Assembly: GCF_010820565.1 (NCBI RefSeq)
Contig: NZ_JAAIJQ010000014.1
Location: 23,518-87,517 of the forward strand
Source: Thiorhodococcus minor
Lineage (GTDB): Bacteria > Pseudomonadota > Gammaproteobacteria > Chromatiales > Chromatiaceae
Direction of reading: 5' to 3'
DNA length: 64,000 bases
The notes beneath the pieces were generated by a model. That model saw nothing but the letters and a program-made list of their open reading frames with translations, searched no databases and was not told the DNA's origin. Positions 8,264 through 18,101 of this stretch are shown here, piece after piece; within the stretch, counting starts at the first letter, position 1, and each line of letters begins with the position of its first letter. Made by a program: the position numbers and the translations under genes.

Positions 8264-9301
8264 TTACATGAAATCTTCTTTGCTTTGCGCCTTGGCGCGT
8301 GCGTCCTTGCGGCTGATGAGACCCTTCTGAAGCAGCTCCTTGAGGTTCTGATCCAGGGTCTGCATGCCGTGCGCCTGACCGGTCTGGATGGCCGAGTACA
8401 TCTGCGCGACCTTGGCCTCGCGGATCAGGTTACGGATGGCCGGCGTACCGATCATGATCTCGTGGGCCGCGATGCGCCCACCCCCGGTCTTCTTCATCAG
8501 GGTCTGCGAGACGACCGCCCGCAGAGATTCCGAAAGCATGGCGCGCACCATGTCCTTCTCGGCCGCGGGGAAGACGTCGATGATACGGTCGATGGTCTTG
8601 GCCGCCGAGGTCGTGTGCAGCGTGCCAAAGACCAGGTGGCCCGTTTCGGACGCGGTCAGCGCCAAGCGAATGGTCTCCAGGTCGCGCATCTCGCCGACGA
8701 GAATGATGTCCGGGTCCTGACGCAGGGCCGAGCGCAGCGCCTCGCTGAAGCCGAGCGTATCGCGATGTACCTCGCGCTGGTTCACCAGGCACTTCTTGCT
8801 GGTGTGAACGAACTCGATGGGGTCCTCGATGGTGAGGATGTGCGCATACTCGTTGTCGTTGAGATGGTCGACCATTGCCGCGAGGGTGGTCGATTTACCC
8901 GAGCCGGTCGGGCCGGTCACCAGGATGAGGCCTCGCGGCACATTGATGATGTCCTTGAAGCTCGTCGGCGCCTTGAGCTCTTCGAGCGTGAGGACCTTCG
9001 ACGGGATGGTCCGAAAGACAGCGCCCGCGCCGCGCTTCTGATTGAATGCATTGACACGGAAGCGGGCGACCCCAGGAATCTCGAACGAGAAGTCCGTCTC
9101 CAGGAACTCCTCGTAGTCCTTGCGCTGCTTGTCGTTCATGATGTCGTAGACAAGCGAGTGGACGGCACGATGCTCCAGGGCTGGAACATTGATGCGTCTC
9201 ATGTCGCCGTCGACACGGATCATGGGCGGCAGCCCGGCCGAGAGATGGAGGTCGGAGGCGTTGTTCTTGACGCTGAAGGCGAGAAGTTCGGCGATATCCA
9301 C
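8264..9301 (-). CDS. pilT: Type IV pilus retraction ATPase PilT
   Basis: 345 residues from a GTG at 9301, which has GGAG about 8 bp upstream and gives the family start MDIAELLAFSVKNNASDLHL; the open frame runs 60 bp further but without a ribosome site. Walker A GPTGSGKSTTLAAMVDH, the Asp box ILVGEMRDLETIRLAL, HLVFGTLHTTSA and the C-terminal AIRNLIREAKVAQMYS motif needed for retraction are present. It powers pilus disassembly for twitching motility and DNA uptake at the inner-membrane pilus base. Confidence 0.95.
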   Translation of the reverse strand: MDIAELLAFSVKNNASDLHLSAGLPPMIRVDGDMRRINVPALEHRAVHSLVYDIMNDKQRKDYEEFLETDFSFEIPGVARFRVNAFNQKRGAGAVFRTIPSKVLTLEELKAPTSFKDIINVPRGLILVTGPTGSGKSTTLAAMVDHLNDNEYAHILTIEDPIEFVHTSKKCLVNQREVHRDTLGFSEALRSALRQDPDIILVGEMRDLETIRLALTASETGHLVFGTLHTTSAAKTIDRIIDVFPAAEKDMVRAMLSESLRAVVSQTLMKKTGGGRIAAHEIMIGTPAIRNLIREAKVAQMYSAIQTGQAHGMQTLDQNLKELLQKGLISRKDARAKAQSKEDFM

Positions 9302-9483
9302 GAGTGACTCCGTTTCAAGCCACGCCGAGCGGTTCGCTTGGTCGTGGCCATCGATCTGCACGTCCCGAGATTATCCAGCATTTGGCTCCGCAGATCGCGA
9401 AGCCCGCCGCATTTCTCGCGCTCGAGGGCGTACAGTGTCCCTAACTGCGAAAGCCGCCAGGAAAGCCAAGGGCTCGGCCGGAC

Positions 9484-9978
9484 CTACGCGCCTTGCTCCA
9501 TGATAGCCACCTTTGCCAGGACCGTCTGCTCAAGGTCGCGCTTGTACTTGGCGACCCGGTCGCGCACGCGCTCGTCCGAGGCCCCGAGGATCTGCGCGGC
9601 GAGGATCCCGGCGTTCTTGGCGCCATTGATCGCCACCGTTGCGACCGGAACGCCCGCCGGCATCTGGACGATCGACAGCAGCGAGTCCTGGCCGGAGAGG
9701 CTGGAGGTCTTGACCGGGACGCCAATCACCGGCAGTGGGGTGATGGCGGCAGCCATGCCGGGGAGATGCGCCGCACCGCCCGCGCCGGCGATAATCGCCC
9801 GGAGGCCGCGCTCGACGGCGGAGTCCGCGTAGTCGTAGAGCCGCTTGGGCGTGCGGTGCGCGGAGACGATGGTCATCTCGTAGGGCACGCCGAGCTCGTC
9901 GAGGATGGAGGCCGCGTCCTGCATCACCGGCAGATCCGAGTCGCTGCCCATGATGATTCCAACCAGTGGCTGCGTCAT
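9484..9978 (-). CDS. purE: N5-carboxyaminoimidazole ribonucleotide mutase
   Basis: 164 residues. Class I PurE converts N5-CAIR to CAIR in purine synthesis. The diagnostic start [15 protein letters not shown], the [12 protein letters not shown] motif with catalytic His, and [14 protein letters not shown] are all present. The ATG overlaps the purK stop by 4 bp (ATGA at 9975-9978). It pairs with purK, as expected for the class I two-enzyme route. Confidence 0.97.
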   Translation of the reverse strand: MTQPLVGIIMGSDSDLPVMQDAASILDELGVPYEMTIVSAHRTPKRLYDYADSAVERGLRAIIAGAGGAAHLPGMAAAITPLPVIGVPVKTSSLSGQDSLLSIVQMPAGVPVATVAINGAKNAGILAAQILGASDERVRDRVAKYKRDLEQTVLAKVAIMEQGA

Positions 9979-11129
9979 GGGTGACCCTCCCCGGAGATCT
10001 CGATGAGCTCGCGCACGCGGATCGCCTTCCGCTGCGCCTCTTCGATGTCGGGATCCAGCACAGTGACATGGCCCATCTTGCGGAAGGGCGCCGTCGCCGC
10101 CTTGCCATAGAGATGCAGACAGACGCCTGGGATGGCGAGCGCCTCGGCCATGCCCTTGATGACGGGCCGGCCGCGATGCCCTGGCGCGCCGAGCAGGTTG
10201 ATCATGGCGGCCGGCGAGAGCTGGTCCGTCGCACCCAGCGGCAGACCGACGACGGCCCGCAGGTGCTGCTCGAACTGGTCCGTCACTGTGGCCTCGATCG
10301 TATGATGGCCTGAGTTGTGGGTACGCGGCGCAACCTCGTTGACCAGGAGCTCGCCGGATTCGGTCAGGAACATCTCGACGCCGAAGATGCCGACGCCCTG
10401 GAGCACCTCGACCGTGCGGATCCCCAGCTCCGTCGCCGCTTGTGCGGTTTCCGCCGGGATGTTGGCCGGCGCCAGCAGCATCTCCAAGACGTTCTCGCCG
10501 GGGCGGAAGCACATCTCGACGACAGGGTAGCAGCGGCAGTCGCCATCCAGGCCCCGCGCCACGACGACCGCGAGCTCCTTGGCGGCGGGGACGAACCGCT
10601 CGACCAGGGAATCAGTCGGCAGGTGCGCGCCATAGTCGTTAGGGCTCCTGATGATGCTGACGCCGCGTCCGTCGTACCCGCCGCGCCTGGATTTCTGCAC
10701 CAAGGGGTAGCCAAACTTGGCGAAGGCCTCCGGGCTGGGCTCGGGCATGGGGACGAAGGGGGCGGTTGGAATCCCGGCGTCGTCCAGCGCCTGCTTCTGG
10801 GTCAGTTTGTCCTGGATCACGGCCAGCAGACTCGGCGATGGCAGAACCCGATTACCCTCGCGCTCGAGCTGGATCAGGGTCTCGGTATCGATGTCCTCGA
10901 TGTCGAAGGTGGTCACGTCGCAGGACTCGGCCAGCTCGCGCAATCTCGCGGGATCGTGATAGTCACCCACGATCTGATGACCGGCGACCTGACCTGCGGG
11001 AGAGCCCGGCGTCGGATCCAGGACGACACAGGTGCAGCCTAGCCGCTTGGCGGCCTTGGCCATCATGCGACCAAGCTGACCTCCGCCGATGATGCCGATA
11101 CGAGCTACTGGAAGGGGAAATTGGTCCAT
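9975..11129 (-). CDS. purK: N5-carboxyaminoimidazole ribonucleotide synthase
   Basis: 384 residues, ATP-grasp. Uses ATP and bicarbonate to convert AIR to N5-CAIR. It begins with a nucleotide-binding [19 protein letters not shown], then has [11 protein letters not shown], the ATP-grasp loop [11 protein letters not shown] and the active-site region [19 protein letters not shown]. It is the first gene of a purKE operon; a 300-bp gap separates it from the next gene upstream on this strand. Confidence 0.96.
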   Translation of the reverse strand: MDQFPLPVARIGIIGGGQLGRMMAKAAKRLGCTCVVLDPTPGSPAGQVAGHQIVGDYHDPARLRELAESCDVTTFDIEDIDTETLIQLEREGNRVLPSPSLLAVIQDKLTQKQALDDAGIPTAPFVPMPEPSPEAFAKFGYPLVQKSRRGGYDGRGVSIIRSPNDYGAHLPTDSLVERFVPAAKELAVVVARGLDGDCRCYPVVEMCFRPGENVLEMLLAPANIPAETAQAATELGIRTVEVLQGVGIFGVEMFLTESGELLVNEVAPRTHNSGHHTIEATVTDQFEQHLRAVVGLPLGATDQLSPAAMINLLGAPGHRGRPVIKGMAEALAIPGVCLHLYGKAATAPFRKMGHVTVLDPDIEEAQRKAIRVRELIEISGEGHP

Positions 11130-11430
11130 GGCGCAATCGTCTGCGTTCTTCTTCGTCGGTGGGATACCCTGATCAGGAAAACGGCAATAGCGGCAGGCTC
11201 GGTGGCAAATGCTTCACCGAGGAGGCCGTATCTCAGTCGATCAACTGGCGAGTCGTGTGGGGGATGGGCTCGCCGCGCTTCTCGTAGTGGGCGCGGTCGG
11301 TACCCTTGGATAGGCTCCAGAACCAGCTCAGGGCATGTAAACCATCAGTCTACCGAGACCGCGGGCGTGAATCCACCCGGGAATTTGCCCCGAAAGACTT
11401 AGGGCGCACCCTGGGGCGCCGCAAAACGCG
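11130..11430. other. Intergenic gap with a short unexplained open frame on the minus strand
   Basis: No recognised gene. On the minus strand 11349-11233 a 38-codon frame without an ATG reads LHALSWFWSLSKGTDRAHYE and then KRGEPIPHTTRQLID before a stop. Its composition looks protein-like rather than random, so it may be a gene remnant or a small protein with a non-standard start. I do not recognise it. Confidence 0.3.
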
Positions 11431-11865
11431 CTAGGCGCGCTTGTAATCCGCCCGCGAGCCGGTCAAATCCCAGGCGAAGGTGCAGTCTAGGTGGGAAAGG
11501 ACGGAGATGAGACCGCTCTCACCGTCTTCGACCATGACGGCGATGGGCGCGCGCCGGCCGAACTTCTTGTTGGCGCGGCGAACCCAGAGACTCCGCATCT
11601 CTGGGTTCCTCGGGAAATAGGTGGAGAGTGCGTCCTCGATGCGGGCGAGGTAGGCGACCCGGCGGTTCACCCGCGGGTCGTCGGGGAAGGCCTCGGCGTC
11701 GCGAAAGCGTGCCAGGTGACGCGGCTTGACGGAGTCCGGCAGCTGCAGGAGCTCGGCGATATCACGCGCCGCGAGGCCCCAGCCCTCGACGAGCGCCATG
11801 ATGCGTCTGGTCGCTGAAAGGCGCTCACTGGGCGAGATCTCATCTGTGGTGGCTACAAGGGTCAT
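11431..11865 (-). CDS. Xre/MbcA/ParS-type (DUF2384) antitoxin-like protein, orphan
   Basis: 144 residues. A helix-turn-helix-like N-terminal half (TRRIMALVEGWGLAARDIAE and then LLQLP) is followed by a C-terminal block with the toxin-binding-like pattern LWVRRANKKFGRRAPIAVMV and then EDGESGLISVLSHLD, which resembles the DUF2384 / MbcA-ParS-Xre domain. Such proteins normally pair with a RES-domain NADase toxin. Neither neighbour (purK, spoT) is a toxin and there is no room for one. It may therefore be a solitary regulator or anti-toxin. Family assignment is by motif memory; moderately sure. Confidence 0.6.
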   Translation of the reverse strand: MTLVATTDEISPSERLSATRRIMALVEGWGLAARDIAELLQLPDSVKPRHLARFRDAEAFPDDPRVNRRVAYLARIEDALSTYFPRNPEMRSLWVRRANKKFGRRAPIAVMVEDGESGLISVLSHLDCTFAWDLTGSRADYKRA

Positions 11866-11947
11866 GGCGACAGCTCCGCGTCTCTTGCCCGCGCCCCAAG
11901 CGCCAGGCTCTGAGGGGAGGTGGCGCCACCCATGACGACTTACAACC

Positions 11948-14281
11948 TCAGGAGCGCGTCACGCGCGTGATGCGGGTAACCAAGGAGATCAGCCGCAGCC
12001 GCCGCATGATGCTCGCCAGGTGCGCGCGACTGCGAACCTGGAGCTGAAAGCCCAGGTCCGTGATCATGCCGTCCTTCTCGGCGGTCTGGACGTTCTCGAT
12101 GTTGGAGCCCTGCTCCGCGATCGCTCCGGCGACGACGGCGAGGGCACCGCGCCGATTGCTGACTTCGACCCGGATCTCGGTCGAGAACTCACCCTCCGGC
12201 TCATGCGACCATTCCACGCTCAATCGCTTGTCGCCCTTGGTCTCCAGGCTGCCGAGGTTACGGCATTCGGTACGGTGGACGACGATGCCACGCCCCGGAC
12301 TGAAGACGGCCGTAATGTCGTCACCCGGAATGGGGCGACAGCAGCGCGCGAAATTGACCACCATGCCCTCGGTACCGCGAATCGCCAGCCGATGGTGATG
12401 GATGTCGCTGTTCCCCAGGGGCCTGCTCGGCACCTGGTCGCCCTCCACGCCGACCAGGCGGCGGGCCACCAGAGTCGCAAGCCTGTTGCCGAGCCCGATG
12501 TCGTCGAGCAGCTCGCCGAGATCACGCAGGCCCCCGTCTTCCAAATAGGCCGCCAGCCGAATCGGATCGACGCCATCGATGTCGATGCTGAAAGCCGAGA
12601 GCTCGGCATTCAGCAGTCGCTTACCGAAGGCTCGCGCCTCGCGCGACTTGACCTTCTTGAGGTGGCCGCGGATGTTCACCCTGGCCTTGGCGGTCATCAC
12701 GAAGTTCAGCCAGCCCGGATTCGGCCGCGCACCGGGCGCGGTGATGATCTCGACGGTCTGGCCGCTGCGCAGGACGGTGCTCAAGGGCGCCATGCGGCGG
12801 TCGATGCGGGCCGCGACGCAGTTGCTGCCGACGTCGGAGTGGATGGCATAGGCGAAATCCACCACCGTGGCGCCGCGTTTGAGCGAGAGGATGCGGCCCT
12901 TGGGCGTGAAGACGTAGACCTCGCCGGGGAAGAGATCCACCTTGACGTGCTCGAGGAACTCGACCGAGTTGCCCGCCTCGCGCTGCATCTCGAGCAGGTT
13001 CTGCAGCCAATCCGCCGCCAGCGCCGTTGGGCTCGACCCTGACTGGCTCCCCGTCTTGTACATCCAATGCGCGGCGATGCCGGACTCGGCGACGCGGTGC
13101 ATGTCTTGAGTCCGAATCTGAATCTCGATCTGGATTCCCTGAGGCCCGACCAGCGCGGTATGCAGCGACTGATAGCCATTGGCCTTGGGGATGGCGATGT
13201 AGTCCTTGAAGCGCCCCGGCACCGGCTTGTAGAGGTTGTGCACCAGTCCGAGCACCCGGTAGCAGGTGTCCACCCGATCCACAGTGACCCGGAAGGCGAA
13301 GACGTCGACCAGCTCGGAAAAGCCGCGCGACTTGTCCTTCATCTTCCGATAGATGCCATGGAGGTGCTTGCGGCGCCCCTCGACGGCGCCTTGGATGTCC
13401 TCCTGGTGCAGCGCCCGCTTCAGCGCCGTCTCGACGGTGCTGACCATCTCGATGCGGGCGCCTGAAGTTCGCTGCACCGCGCGCTGGATGACATGCCGGC
13501 GCCAGGGCCAGTAATGCGCGAAGCCGAGCTCCTCGAGCTCGACCCGGATCCAGTTGATGCCGAGCCGATTCGCGATCGGCGCGAAGATTTCCAGGGTTTC
13601 TCGTGAAATGCGCCGACAGGCCTCGGAGCTCATGGCATCCAGGGTGCGCATATTGTGCAAGCGGTCGGCGAGCTTGATGAGAATGACCCGAATGTCCCGG
13701 GTCATGGCCAGCAGCATCTTCTGCAGGCTGGCGGCCTGCGCCTCGGCGCGCGACCTGAAATCGATCTGGGTCAGTTTGCTCACGCCATCGACCAGCTCGG
13801 CGACCGCCTCGCCGAACTCAGCGGCCAGCTGCTCCTTCGCGATCTGGGTGTCTTCGATCACGTCATGCAGCAGCGCGGCGATGAGACACTGATAATCCAT
13901 CCGCATCTCCGCGAGGATGCGCGCGACGGCCAGCGGGTGGTAGATATAGGGCTCACCCGATTTGCGCTTCTGCCCTTCGTGGGCTTCGGCCCCGTAGAGA
14001 TAGGCGCGGTAGCATTCGCTGATCTGCTCGGGCGGCAGGTAGCTCTCGAGGAAGGCGCAAAGATCGCTGATGAGATAGCGGGTATCGTCTTGAGCCTCGC
14101 CCGAGCCTGTCCCGGCTGCCGGGGCCGACGGCGCTCTCGGCTTGTGCGAGACGGCGGGGCTCTGGGACGCCCCGCCCAAATCGGTGACACCGCCGCTGTC
14201 CGAAGCACCAGCCTGGGGCGCAGGCTGGCGCAGCCCCGCCAGAGCTGGCTCGGTCATCGGGGCGGCGCCGGCCTGGGTCAT
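11948..14281 (-). CDS. spoT: Bifunctional (p)ppGpp synthetase/hydrolase SpoT
   Basis: 777 residues. Domains in order: a low-complexity Ala/Gly/Pro/Ser-rich extension (about 1-65), the HD hydrolase (ALLHDVIEDT with His139 and Asp140), the synthetase (FKDYIAIPKANGYQSLHTAL), TGS (VFTPKGRILSLKRGATVVDF), and a C-terminal ACT domain starting near SNRRGALAVVAGAIAEQG. An intact HD motif supports hydrolase activity. It sets stringent-response alarmone levels. The ATG at 14281 lies 10 bp after the rpoZ stop; rpoZ-spoT cotranscription is usual. Confidence 0.95.
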   Translation of the reverse strand: MTQAGAAPMTEPALAGLRQPAPQAGASDSGGVTDLGGASQSPAVSHKPRAPSAPAAGTGSGEAQDDTRYLISDLCAFLESYLPPEQISECYRAYLYGAEAHEGQKRKSGEPYIYHPLAVARILAEMRMDYQCLIAALLHDVIEDTQIAKEQLAAEFGEAVAELVDGVSKLTQIDFRSRAEAQAASLQKMLLAMTRDIRVILIKLADRLHNMRTLDAMSSEACRRISRETLEIFAPIANRLGINWIRVELEELGFAHYWPWRRHVIQRAVQRTSGARIEMVSTVETALKRALHQEDIQGAVEGRRKHLHGIYRKMKDKSRGFSELVDVFAFRVTVDRVDTCYRVLGLVHNLYKPVPGRFKDYIAIPKANGYQSLHTALVGPQGIQIEIQIRTQDMHRVAESGIAAHWMYKTGSQSGSSPTALAADWLQNLLEMQREAGNSVEFLEHVKVDLFPGEVYVFTPKGRILSLKRGATVVDFAYAIHSDVGSNCVAARIDRRMAPLSTVLRSGQTVEIITAPGARPNPGWLNFVMTAKARVNIRGHLKKVKSREARAFGKRLLNAELSAFSIDIDGVDPIRLAAYLEDGGLRDLGELLDDIGLGNRLATLVARRLVGVEGDQVPSRPLGNSDIHHHRLAIRGTEGMVVNFARCCRPIPGDDITAVFSPGRGIVVHRTECRNLGSLETKGDKRLSVEWSHEPEGEFSTEIRVEVSNRRGALAVVAGAIAEQGSNIENVQTAEKDGMITDLGFQLQVRSRAHLASIMRRLRLISLVTRITRVTRS

Positions 14282-14291
14282 GACGCTGTCT

Positions 14292-14594
14292 TCACTCCCT
14301 CGCGTCTTGCGGCGGCTCTGCACCACTCCCCTCGACCGCGAGCTCGGCGGCCAAGGCCTGCTCCAGGGCGGCGGTGGTCTCGTCCATCTCGCGCTGGGCC
14401 TCCTGAACCATGGCGTTGCTGATGTTGCCGGCGGCGATCTCGCGCAGCGCCATGACGGTCGGCTTGTCGTTCTCCCAGGGCAGGGTCGGCTCGACGCCAT
14501 TGGCGAGCTGGCGCGCCCGCTTGGTGGCGAGCAGAACCAGGTCGAAACGGTTGTCTACGTGCTCGAGGCAGTCCTCGACGGTAATTCGTGCCAT
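14292..14594 (-). CDS. rpoZ: RNA polymerase omega subunit
   Basis: 100 residues. [20 protein letters not shown] and the following LATKRARQL are the conserved omega N-terminus that wraps the beta' tail; [16 protein letters not shown] is the second conserved block. The C-terminal end is acidic and variable. It lies between gmk and spoT, the standard gammaproteobacterial arrangement. Confidence 0.97.
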   Translation of the reverse strand: MARITVEDCLEHVDNRFDLVLLATKRARQLANGVEPTLPWENDKPTVMALREIAAGNISNAMVQEAQREMDETTAALEQALAAELAVEGSGAEPPQDARE

Positions 14595-14683
14595 GGTGAT
14601 CTCCGGATGAGTCGTTTGGCTAGACGCGTGATCGCGCTAGCTTGAGTTGTCGGGCCAGGCTTGAGCGCTTGGGCTGGACTTGG

Positions 14684-15301
14684 TTATTCGGATGCGATCT
14701 GGCCAAGCAGGCTCGCAAGGCGCGGGCGCTGATGCGCGAGCCGCTGGCGCTCGGCCGAAACGATGGCCGCGAGGGCGTCGAGCGCGGTCTCGAAGCGATC
14801 GTTGACGACCAAGTAGTCGTATTCGTCGTAATGGCGCATCTCGTCATGCGCCTGGGTCATGCGCCTGGCGATGACGTCGTCGCTGTCGGTGCCGCGACCG
14901 CGCAGGCGCTGCTCCAGCACCTGGACGCTCGGCGGCAGGACGAAGACGCCGACCGCGGCGGGGAAGCGCTCCCGCACCTGGCGGGCACCCTGCCAATCGA
15001 TCTCCAGCATGAGGTCGCGTCCGGAGGCGATGCAGTGGCGCACGTCCGCCTCGCGCGTCCCATAGTAGTTGCCGAAGACCTCCGCGTGCTCCAGGAAGGC
15101 GCCTTCGGCCAGCTCCGCGCGGAATTGGTCCTGGACCAGGAAATGGTAGTGGACGCCGTCCCGCTCCCCTGGACGCACGGGGCGCGTGGTGCAGGAGACG
15201 GAGAGCGACAGCTCGGCGTCACGCTCCAAGAGTGCCTTGACCAGACTCGTCTTACCAGCCCCCGAAGGCGCCGAGACGATGAATAGGATACCTTCGACCA
15301 T
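14684..15301 (-). CDS. gmk: Guanylate kinase
   Basis: 205 residues. Phosphorylates GMP to GDP with ATP. P-loop FIVSAPSGAGKTSLVKALL, GMP-binding SCTTRPVRPGERDGVHYHF, and LMLEIDWQGARQVRE are all canonical. Upstream on the same strand lies yicC (25 bp gap), downstream rpoZ (about 90 bp gap). Confidence 0.97.
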   Translation of the reverse strand: MVEGILFIVSAPSGAGKTSLVKALLERDAELSLSVSCTTRPVRPGERDGVHYHFLVQDQFRAELAEGAFLEHAEVFGNYYGTREADVRHCIASGRDLMLEIDWQGARQVRERFPAAVGVFVLPPSVQVLEQRLRGRGTDSDDVIARRMTQAHDEMRHYDEYDYLVVNDRFETALDALAAIVSAERQRLAHQRPRLASLLGQIASE

Positions 15302-15326
15302 CTCGCTGCTCCGCTCCTGCCCAGGG

Positions 15327-16193
15327 CTACTCCAGGTTCTGCACCTGCTCGCGCATCTGCTCGATCAGCACCTTCATCTCCACCGCCTCGCGGGTCACGG
15401 CCACATCGGACGATTTCGAGCCCAGGGTGTTGGCCTCGCGATTGAGCTCCTGCATGAGAAAGTCCAGCCGGCGCCCGACGGGCTCGTCGCGCCCCAGCAC
15501 CTCGAGGACTTCGGCCACATGGGCCTCGAGCCGATCCATCTCCTCGTCGACATCGAGCCTGGCGGCGGCCAGTGCGATCTCCTGCTCCAGCCGCAAGGGA
15601 TCCAGCTCGGCCTTGAGCTGCTCCAGGCGCTCGCCCAAGCGCGCGCGAACGCCCTCCAGCACCTCGGGCATCCGCGCACGCACGCGCACCACGGACTCCT
15701 GCAGCCGTGCGCAGCGATCGCGCAGCAGCTGGCCCAAGCGCTCTCCCTCGCGCGCCCGGGTGTCGAGCAAGGAAGCGATGGCAGTGTCGAGCAGCGCCAA
15801 TGCCTCGGCGGTCAGCCGGTCGAGATCCGGCTCTTGCTCCTGCAGCACCCCAGGCCAGCGCAGCAGCTCGAACGAAGAGGGCTCGTAAGGGCGGCCGACC
15901 AGCTCGCTCACCTCCCGGCCGGCGGTGAGGAGCTGCTCGACGAAGGGCTTGTTCACCCGCAATGCCCCGACCGCACCCACGGCAGGGCTGTAGCGCAGCG
16001 AGCAATCCACCTTGCCGCGTCGCAAGCTGTCGGTGAGACGCGCGCGCACAGGGACATCGAGCGCGCGCAGCTCCTCCGGCAGGCGGATGTGCGGCTCGAG
16101 AAATCTGTGGTTGACGGTTCGCAGCTCCCAGGTCAGCTCGCCGAGCTCGCCATTGCGGGTCTCCCGGGCGAAGGCCGTCATACTCTTGATCAT
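15327..16193 (-). CDS. yicC: YicC family endoribonuclease
   Basis: 288 residues from the ATG at 16193 (MIKSMTAFARETRNGELGEL). Conserved YicC phrases: WELRTVNHRFLEPHIRLPEE and, near the C-terminus, RLDFLMQELNREANTLGSKS with the closing MKVLIEQMREQVQNLE. The family is described as an endoribonuclease in E. coli. First gene of the yicC-gmk-rpoZ-spoT run, divergent from the kinase gene at 16322 with 128 bp between them. Confidence 0.93.
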   Translation of the reverse strand: MIKSMTAFARETRNGELGELTWELRTVNHRFLEPHIRLPEELRALDVPVRARLTDSLRRGKVDCSLRYSPAVGAVGALRVNKPFVEQLLTAGREVSELVGRPYEPSSFELLRWPGVLQEQEPDLDRLTAEALALLDTAIASLLDTRAREGERLGQLLRDRCARLQESVVRVRARMPEVLEGVRARLGERLEQLKAELDPLRLEQEIALAAARLDVDEEMDRLEAHVAEVLEVLGRDEPVGRRLDFLMQELNREANTLGSKSSDVAVTREAVEMKVLIEQMREQVQNLE

Positions 16194-16321
16194 AGTGCGG
16201 GGTTTCTCACGTCGGAACGGGCAGGGATAAAGATAGAAAGCGGCGGAAATCGCGCGGGCGATCGTTCTATTATACCGCCTGTCACCAGCCAAGGTCCGCC
16301 CAGACAACCTCACCCGCACTC

Positions 16322-17260
16322 ATGGCAGCCGCAAGAGAGACACTTCCGCAGGGCACCCGAGTCGGCGCCTATCGGATCAGCAAGGCGATCGCCAAGGGTG
16401 GCTTCAGTCTCATCTACCTGGCCGTGGATGATGATAACGGCGAGGAGGTGGTGATCAAGGAGTACATGCCGAAAAAGATCGCGCGTCGCGACGCCGACCG
16501 GCGCATCGTGCCGATCAGCGCCGAATATACCGAGAACCTCCATCACGGGCGCAAGCTCTTCTATCAGGAAGTGAAGGCGTTGGCATCTTTGCGCCATCCC
16601 AACATCGTGCGCGTCAATGCCTTCTTCCTCGCCAATGAGACCGGCTATCTGGTCATGCCCAACGAGCGCGGCCGCAACCTCGGCGCCTACCTGCACGAGC
16701 GCAAGGGCAAGCTGAGCGCGACCTTCCTCCTGGAAGTCTTCGTGCCCATCCTGGATGCCCTTGCCTTGCTGCACCGCAAATCGATGCTGCACCTGGACGT
16801 CAAGCCGGGCAACATCCATCTGCGTCACGGCAACCAGCCCCTGCTCCTTGACCTGGGTGCCGTCCATCCGCTAAACCGTGGGCGCTCGCGTGGCGGCCAG
16901 GTGATCACGGCCGGCTATTCGCCCGTCGAGCAATACTTCCGGGCCGGCCAGGTCGGTCCCTGGACGGACGTCTACGCCGTCGGCGCCAGCATGCGGACCT
17001 GCATGGAGGGCAAGACGCCGCAGCCGGCCCCCGAGCGGCAGAAAGAGGACAAGATGATCCCCGCCAAGGAGGCGCTCAAGGAGCGCTATCCGGAGTTCCT
17101 GCTCGAGGCCGTCGATTGGGCGCTCTCGATGGATGCCGCCAAGCGCCCGCAAGACGCGGCCGAGCTTCTCGGCGTTCTGGCGCCCTACCTGGAAGATCCG
17201 CAATATGCCCGTGTCAGGGAGGCGACCTCGGAGGTCGTGGGCGAGAGCCGACCCCTTTAG
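16322..17260 (+). CDS. Serine/threonine protein kinase (eukaryotic type)
   Basis: 312 residues with a single kinase domain filling the protein and no transmembrane or sensor region. Visible: the glycine loop IAKGGFSLIYLAV, the invariant Lys in VVIKEY, catalytic loop HLDVKPGNI (HRD replaced by HLD, Asp kept), metal-binding DLG in LLLDLGAV, and GYSPVEQYF in place of the usual APE region. It should be an active soluble kinase, though the altered HRD and DFG mark a divergent subfamily. No phosphatase or FHA partner gene is adjacent. It stands upstream of rph, 75 bp away; the substrate is unknown. Confidence 0.88.
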   Translation: MAAARETLPQGTRVGAYRISKAIAKGGFSLIYLAVDDDNGEEVVIKEYMPKKIARRDADRRIVPISAEYTENLHHGRKLFYQEVKALASLRHPNIVRVNAFFLANETGYLVMPNERGRNLGAYLHERKGKLSATFLLEVFVPILDALALLHRKSMLHLDVKPGNIHLRHGNQPLLLDLGAVHPLNRGRSRGGQVITAGYSPVEQYFRAGQVGPWTDVYAVGASMRTCMEGKTPQPAPERQKEDKMIPAKEALKERYPEFLLEAVDWALSMDAAKRPQDAAELLGVLAPYLEDPQYARVREATSEVVGESRPL

Positions 17261-17335
17261 ACACCACCCGACTCCCTGTCAGAGGCGATCCCTGTCAGGA
17301 CCAAGCCAGAACCGACCGGAGCAAGATTCCCGATC

Positions 17336-18055
17336 ATGAGACCATCCGAACGTCGCGCCGACGAGCTGCGCCCCCTCCGCTTCACTCGCGGCTACACCCG
17401 CCACGCCGAAGGATCCGTGCTCGTCGAGTTCGGCGAGACGCGCGTCCTCTGCACCGCGAGCGTCGAAGGGCGCGTCCCACCCTTCCTGCGGGGCCAGGGC
17501 CGCGGCTGGATCACCGCTGAATACGGCATGCTGCCGCGCGCCACCAGCGAGCGCACCGCACGCGAGGCGGCACGCGGCAAGCAAGGCGGCCGCACCCTGG
17601 AGATCCAGCGCCTCATCGGCCGCTCACTGCGCGCGGCGGCGAATCTCGAGCTGCTCGGCGAGCGCAGCATCACCCTAGACTGCGATGTCATCCAGGCGGA
17701 CGGCGGAACCCGAACGGCGTCGATCAGCGGGGCCTGGGTTGCGCTCCGCGACGCAATCGACGGCCTGATGGCGAAGGGCCAGCTCAAGCAGGACCCCATT
17801 CACGCCCAGATTGCCGCCGTTTCCGTCGGCGTCTATCAAGGCACCCCGGTCCTCGATCTAGACTATGCAGAGGACTGCACGGCCGAGACGGACATGAACC
17901 TGGTCATGGACGGCTCCGGACGCTTCATCGAAGTCCAGGGAACCGCCGAAGGCACGCCGTTCAGCCGCGAAGAGCTCGACGCGCTGCTCGAGCTGGGGGC
18001 GGCCGGCATCCGTGACATCCAGGCCGCTCAGCTGGCGGCCCTGAAGGGCTCTTGA
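17336..18055 (+). CDS. rph: Ribonuclease PH
   Basis: 239 residues. Phosphate-dependent 3' exonuclease trimming tRNA precursors. Signatures: [78 protein letters not shown] and the final [17 protein letters not shown]. Heads the plus-strand cluster rph-rdgB-yggS-proC-yggT-yggU. Confidence 0.97.
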   Translation: MRPSERRADELRPLRFTRGYTRHAEGSVLVEFGETRVLCTASVEGRVPPFLRGQGRGWITAEYGMLPRATSERTAREAARGKQGGRTLEIQRLIGRSLRAAANLELLGERSITLDCDVIQADGGTRTASISGAWVALRDAIDGLMAKGQLKQDPIHAQIAAVSVGVYQGTPVLDLDYAEDCTAETDMNLVMDGSGRFIEVQGTAEGTPFSREELDALLELGAAGIRDIQAAQLAALKGS

Positions 18056-18101
18056 GCGGGCGCGAGCGGTCGATGGGCACAAGGCTTGAGGAGGGACGGA
18101 C

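Noticed and set aside
11401..11430. GC-rich imperfect hairpin after the orphan antitoxin-like gene
   Set aside because: Stem only about 5 bp with mismatched continuation and no T-run; not enough to call a terminator.
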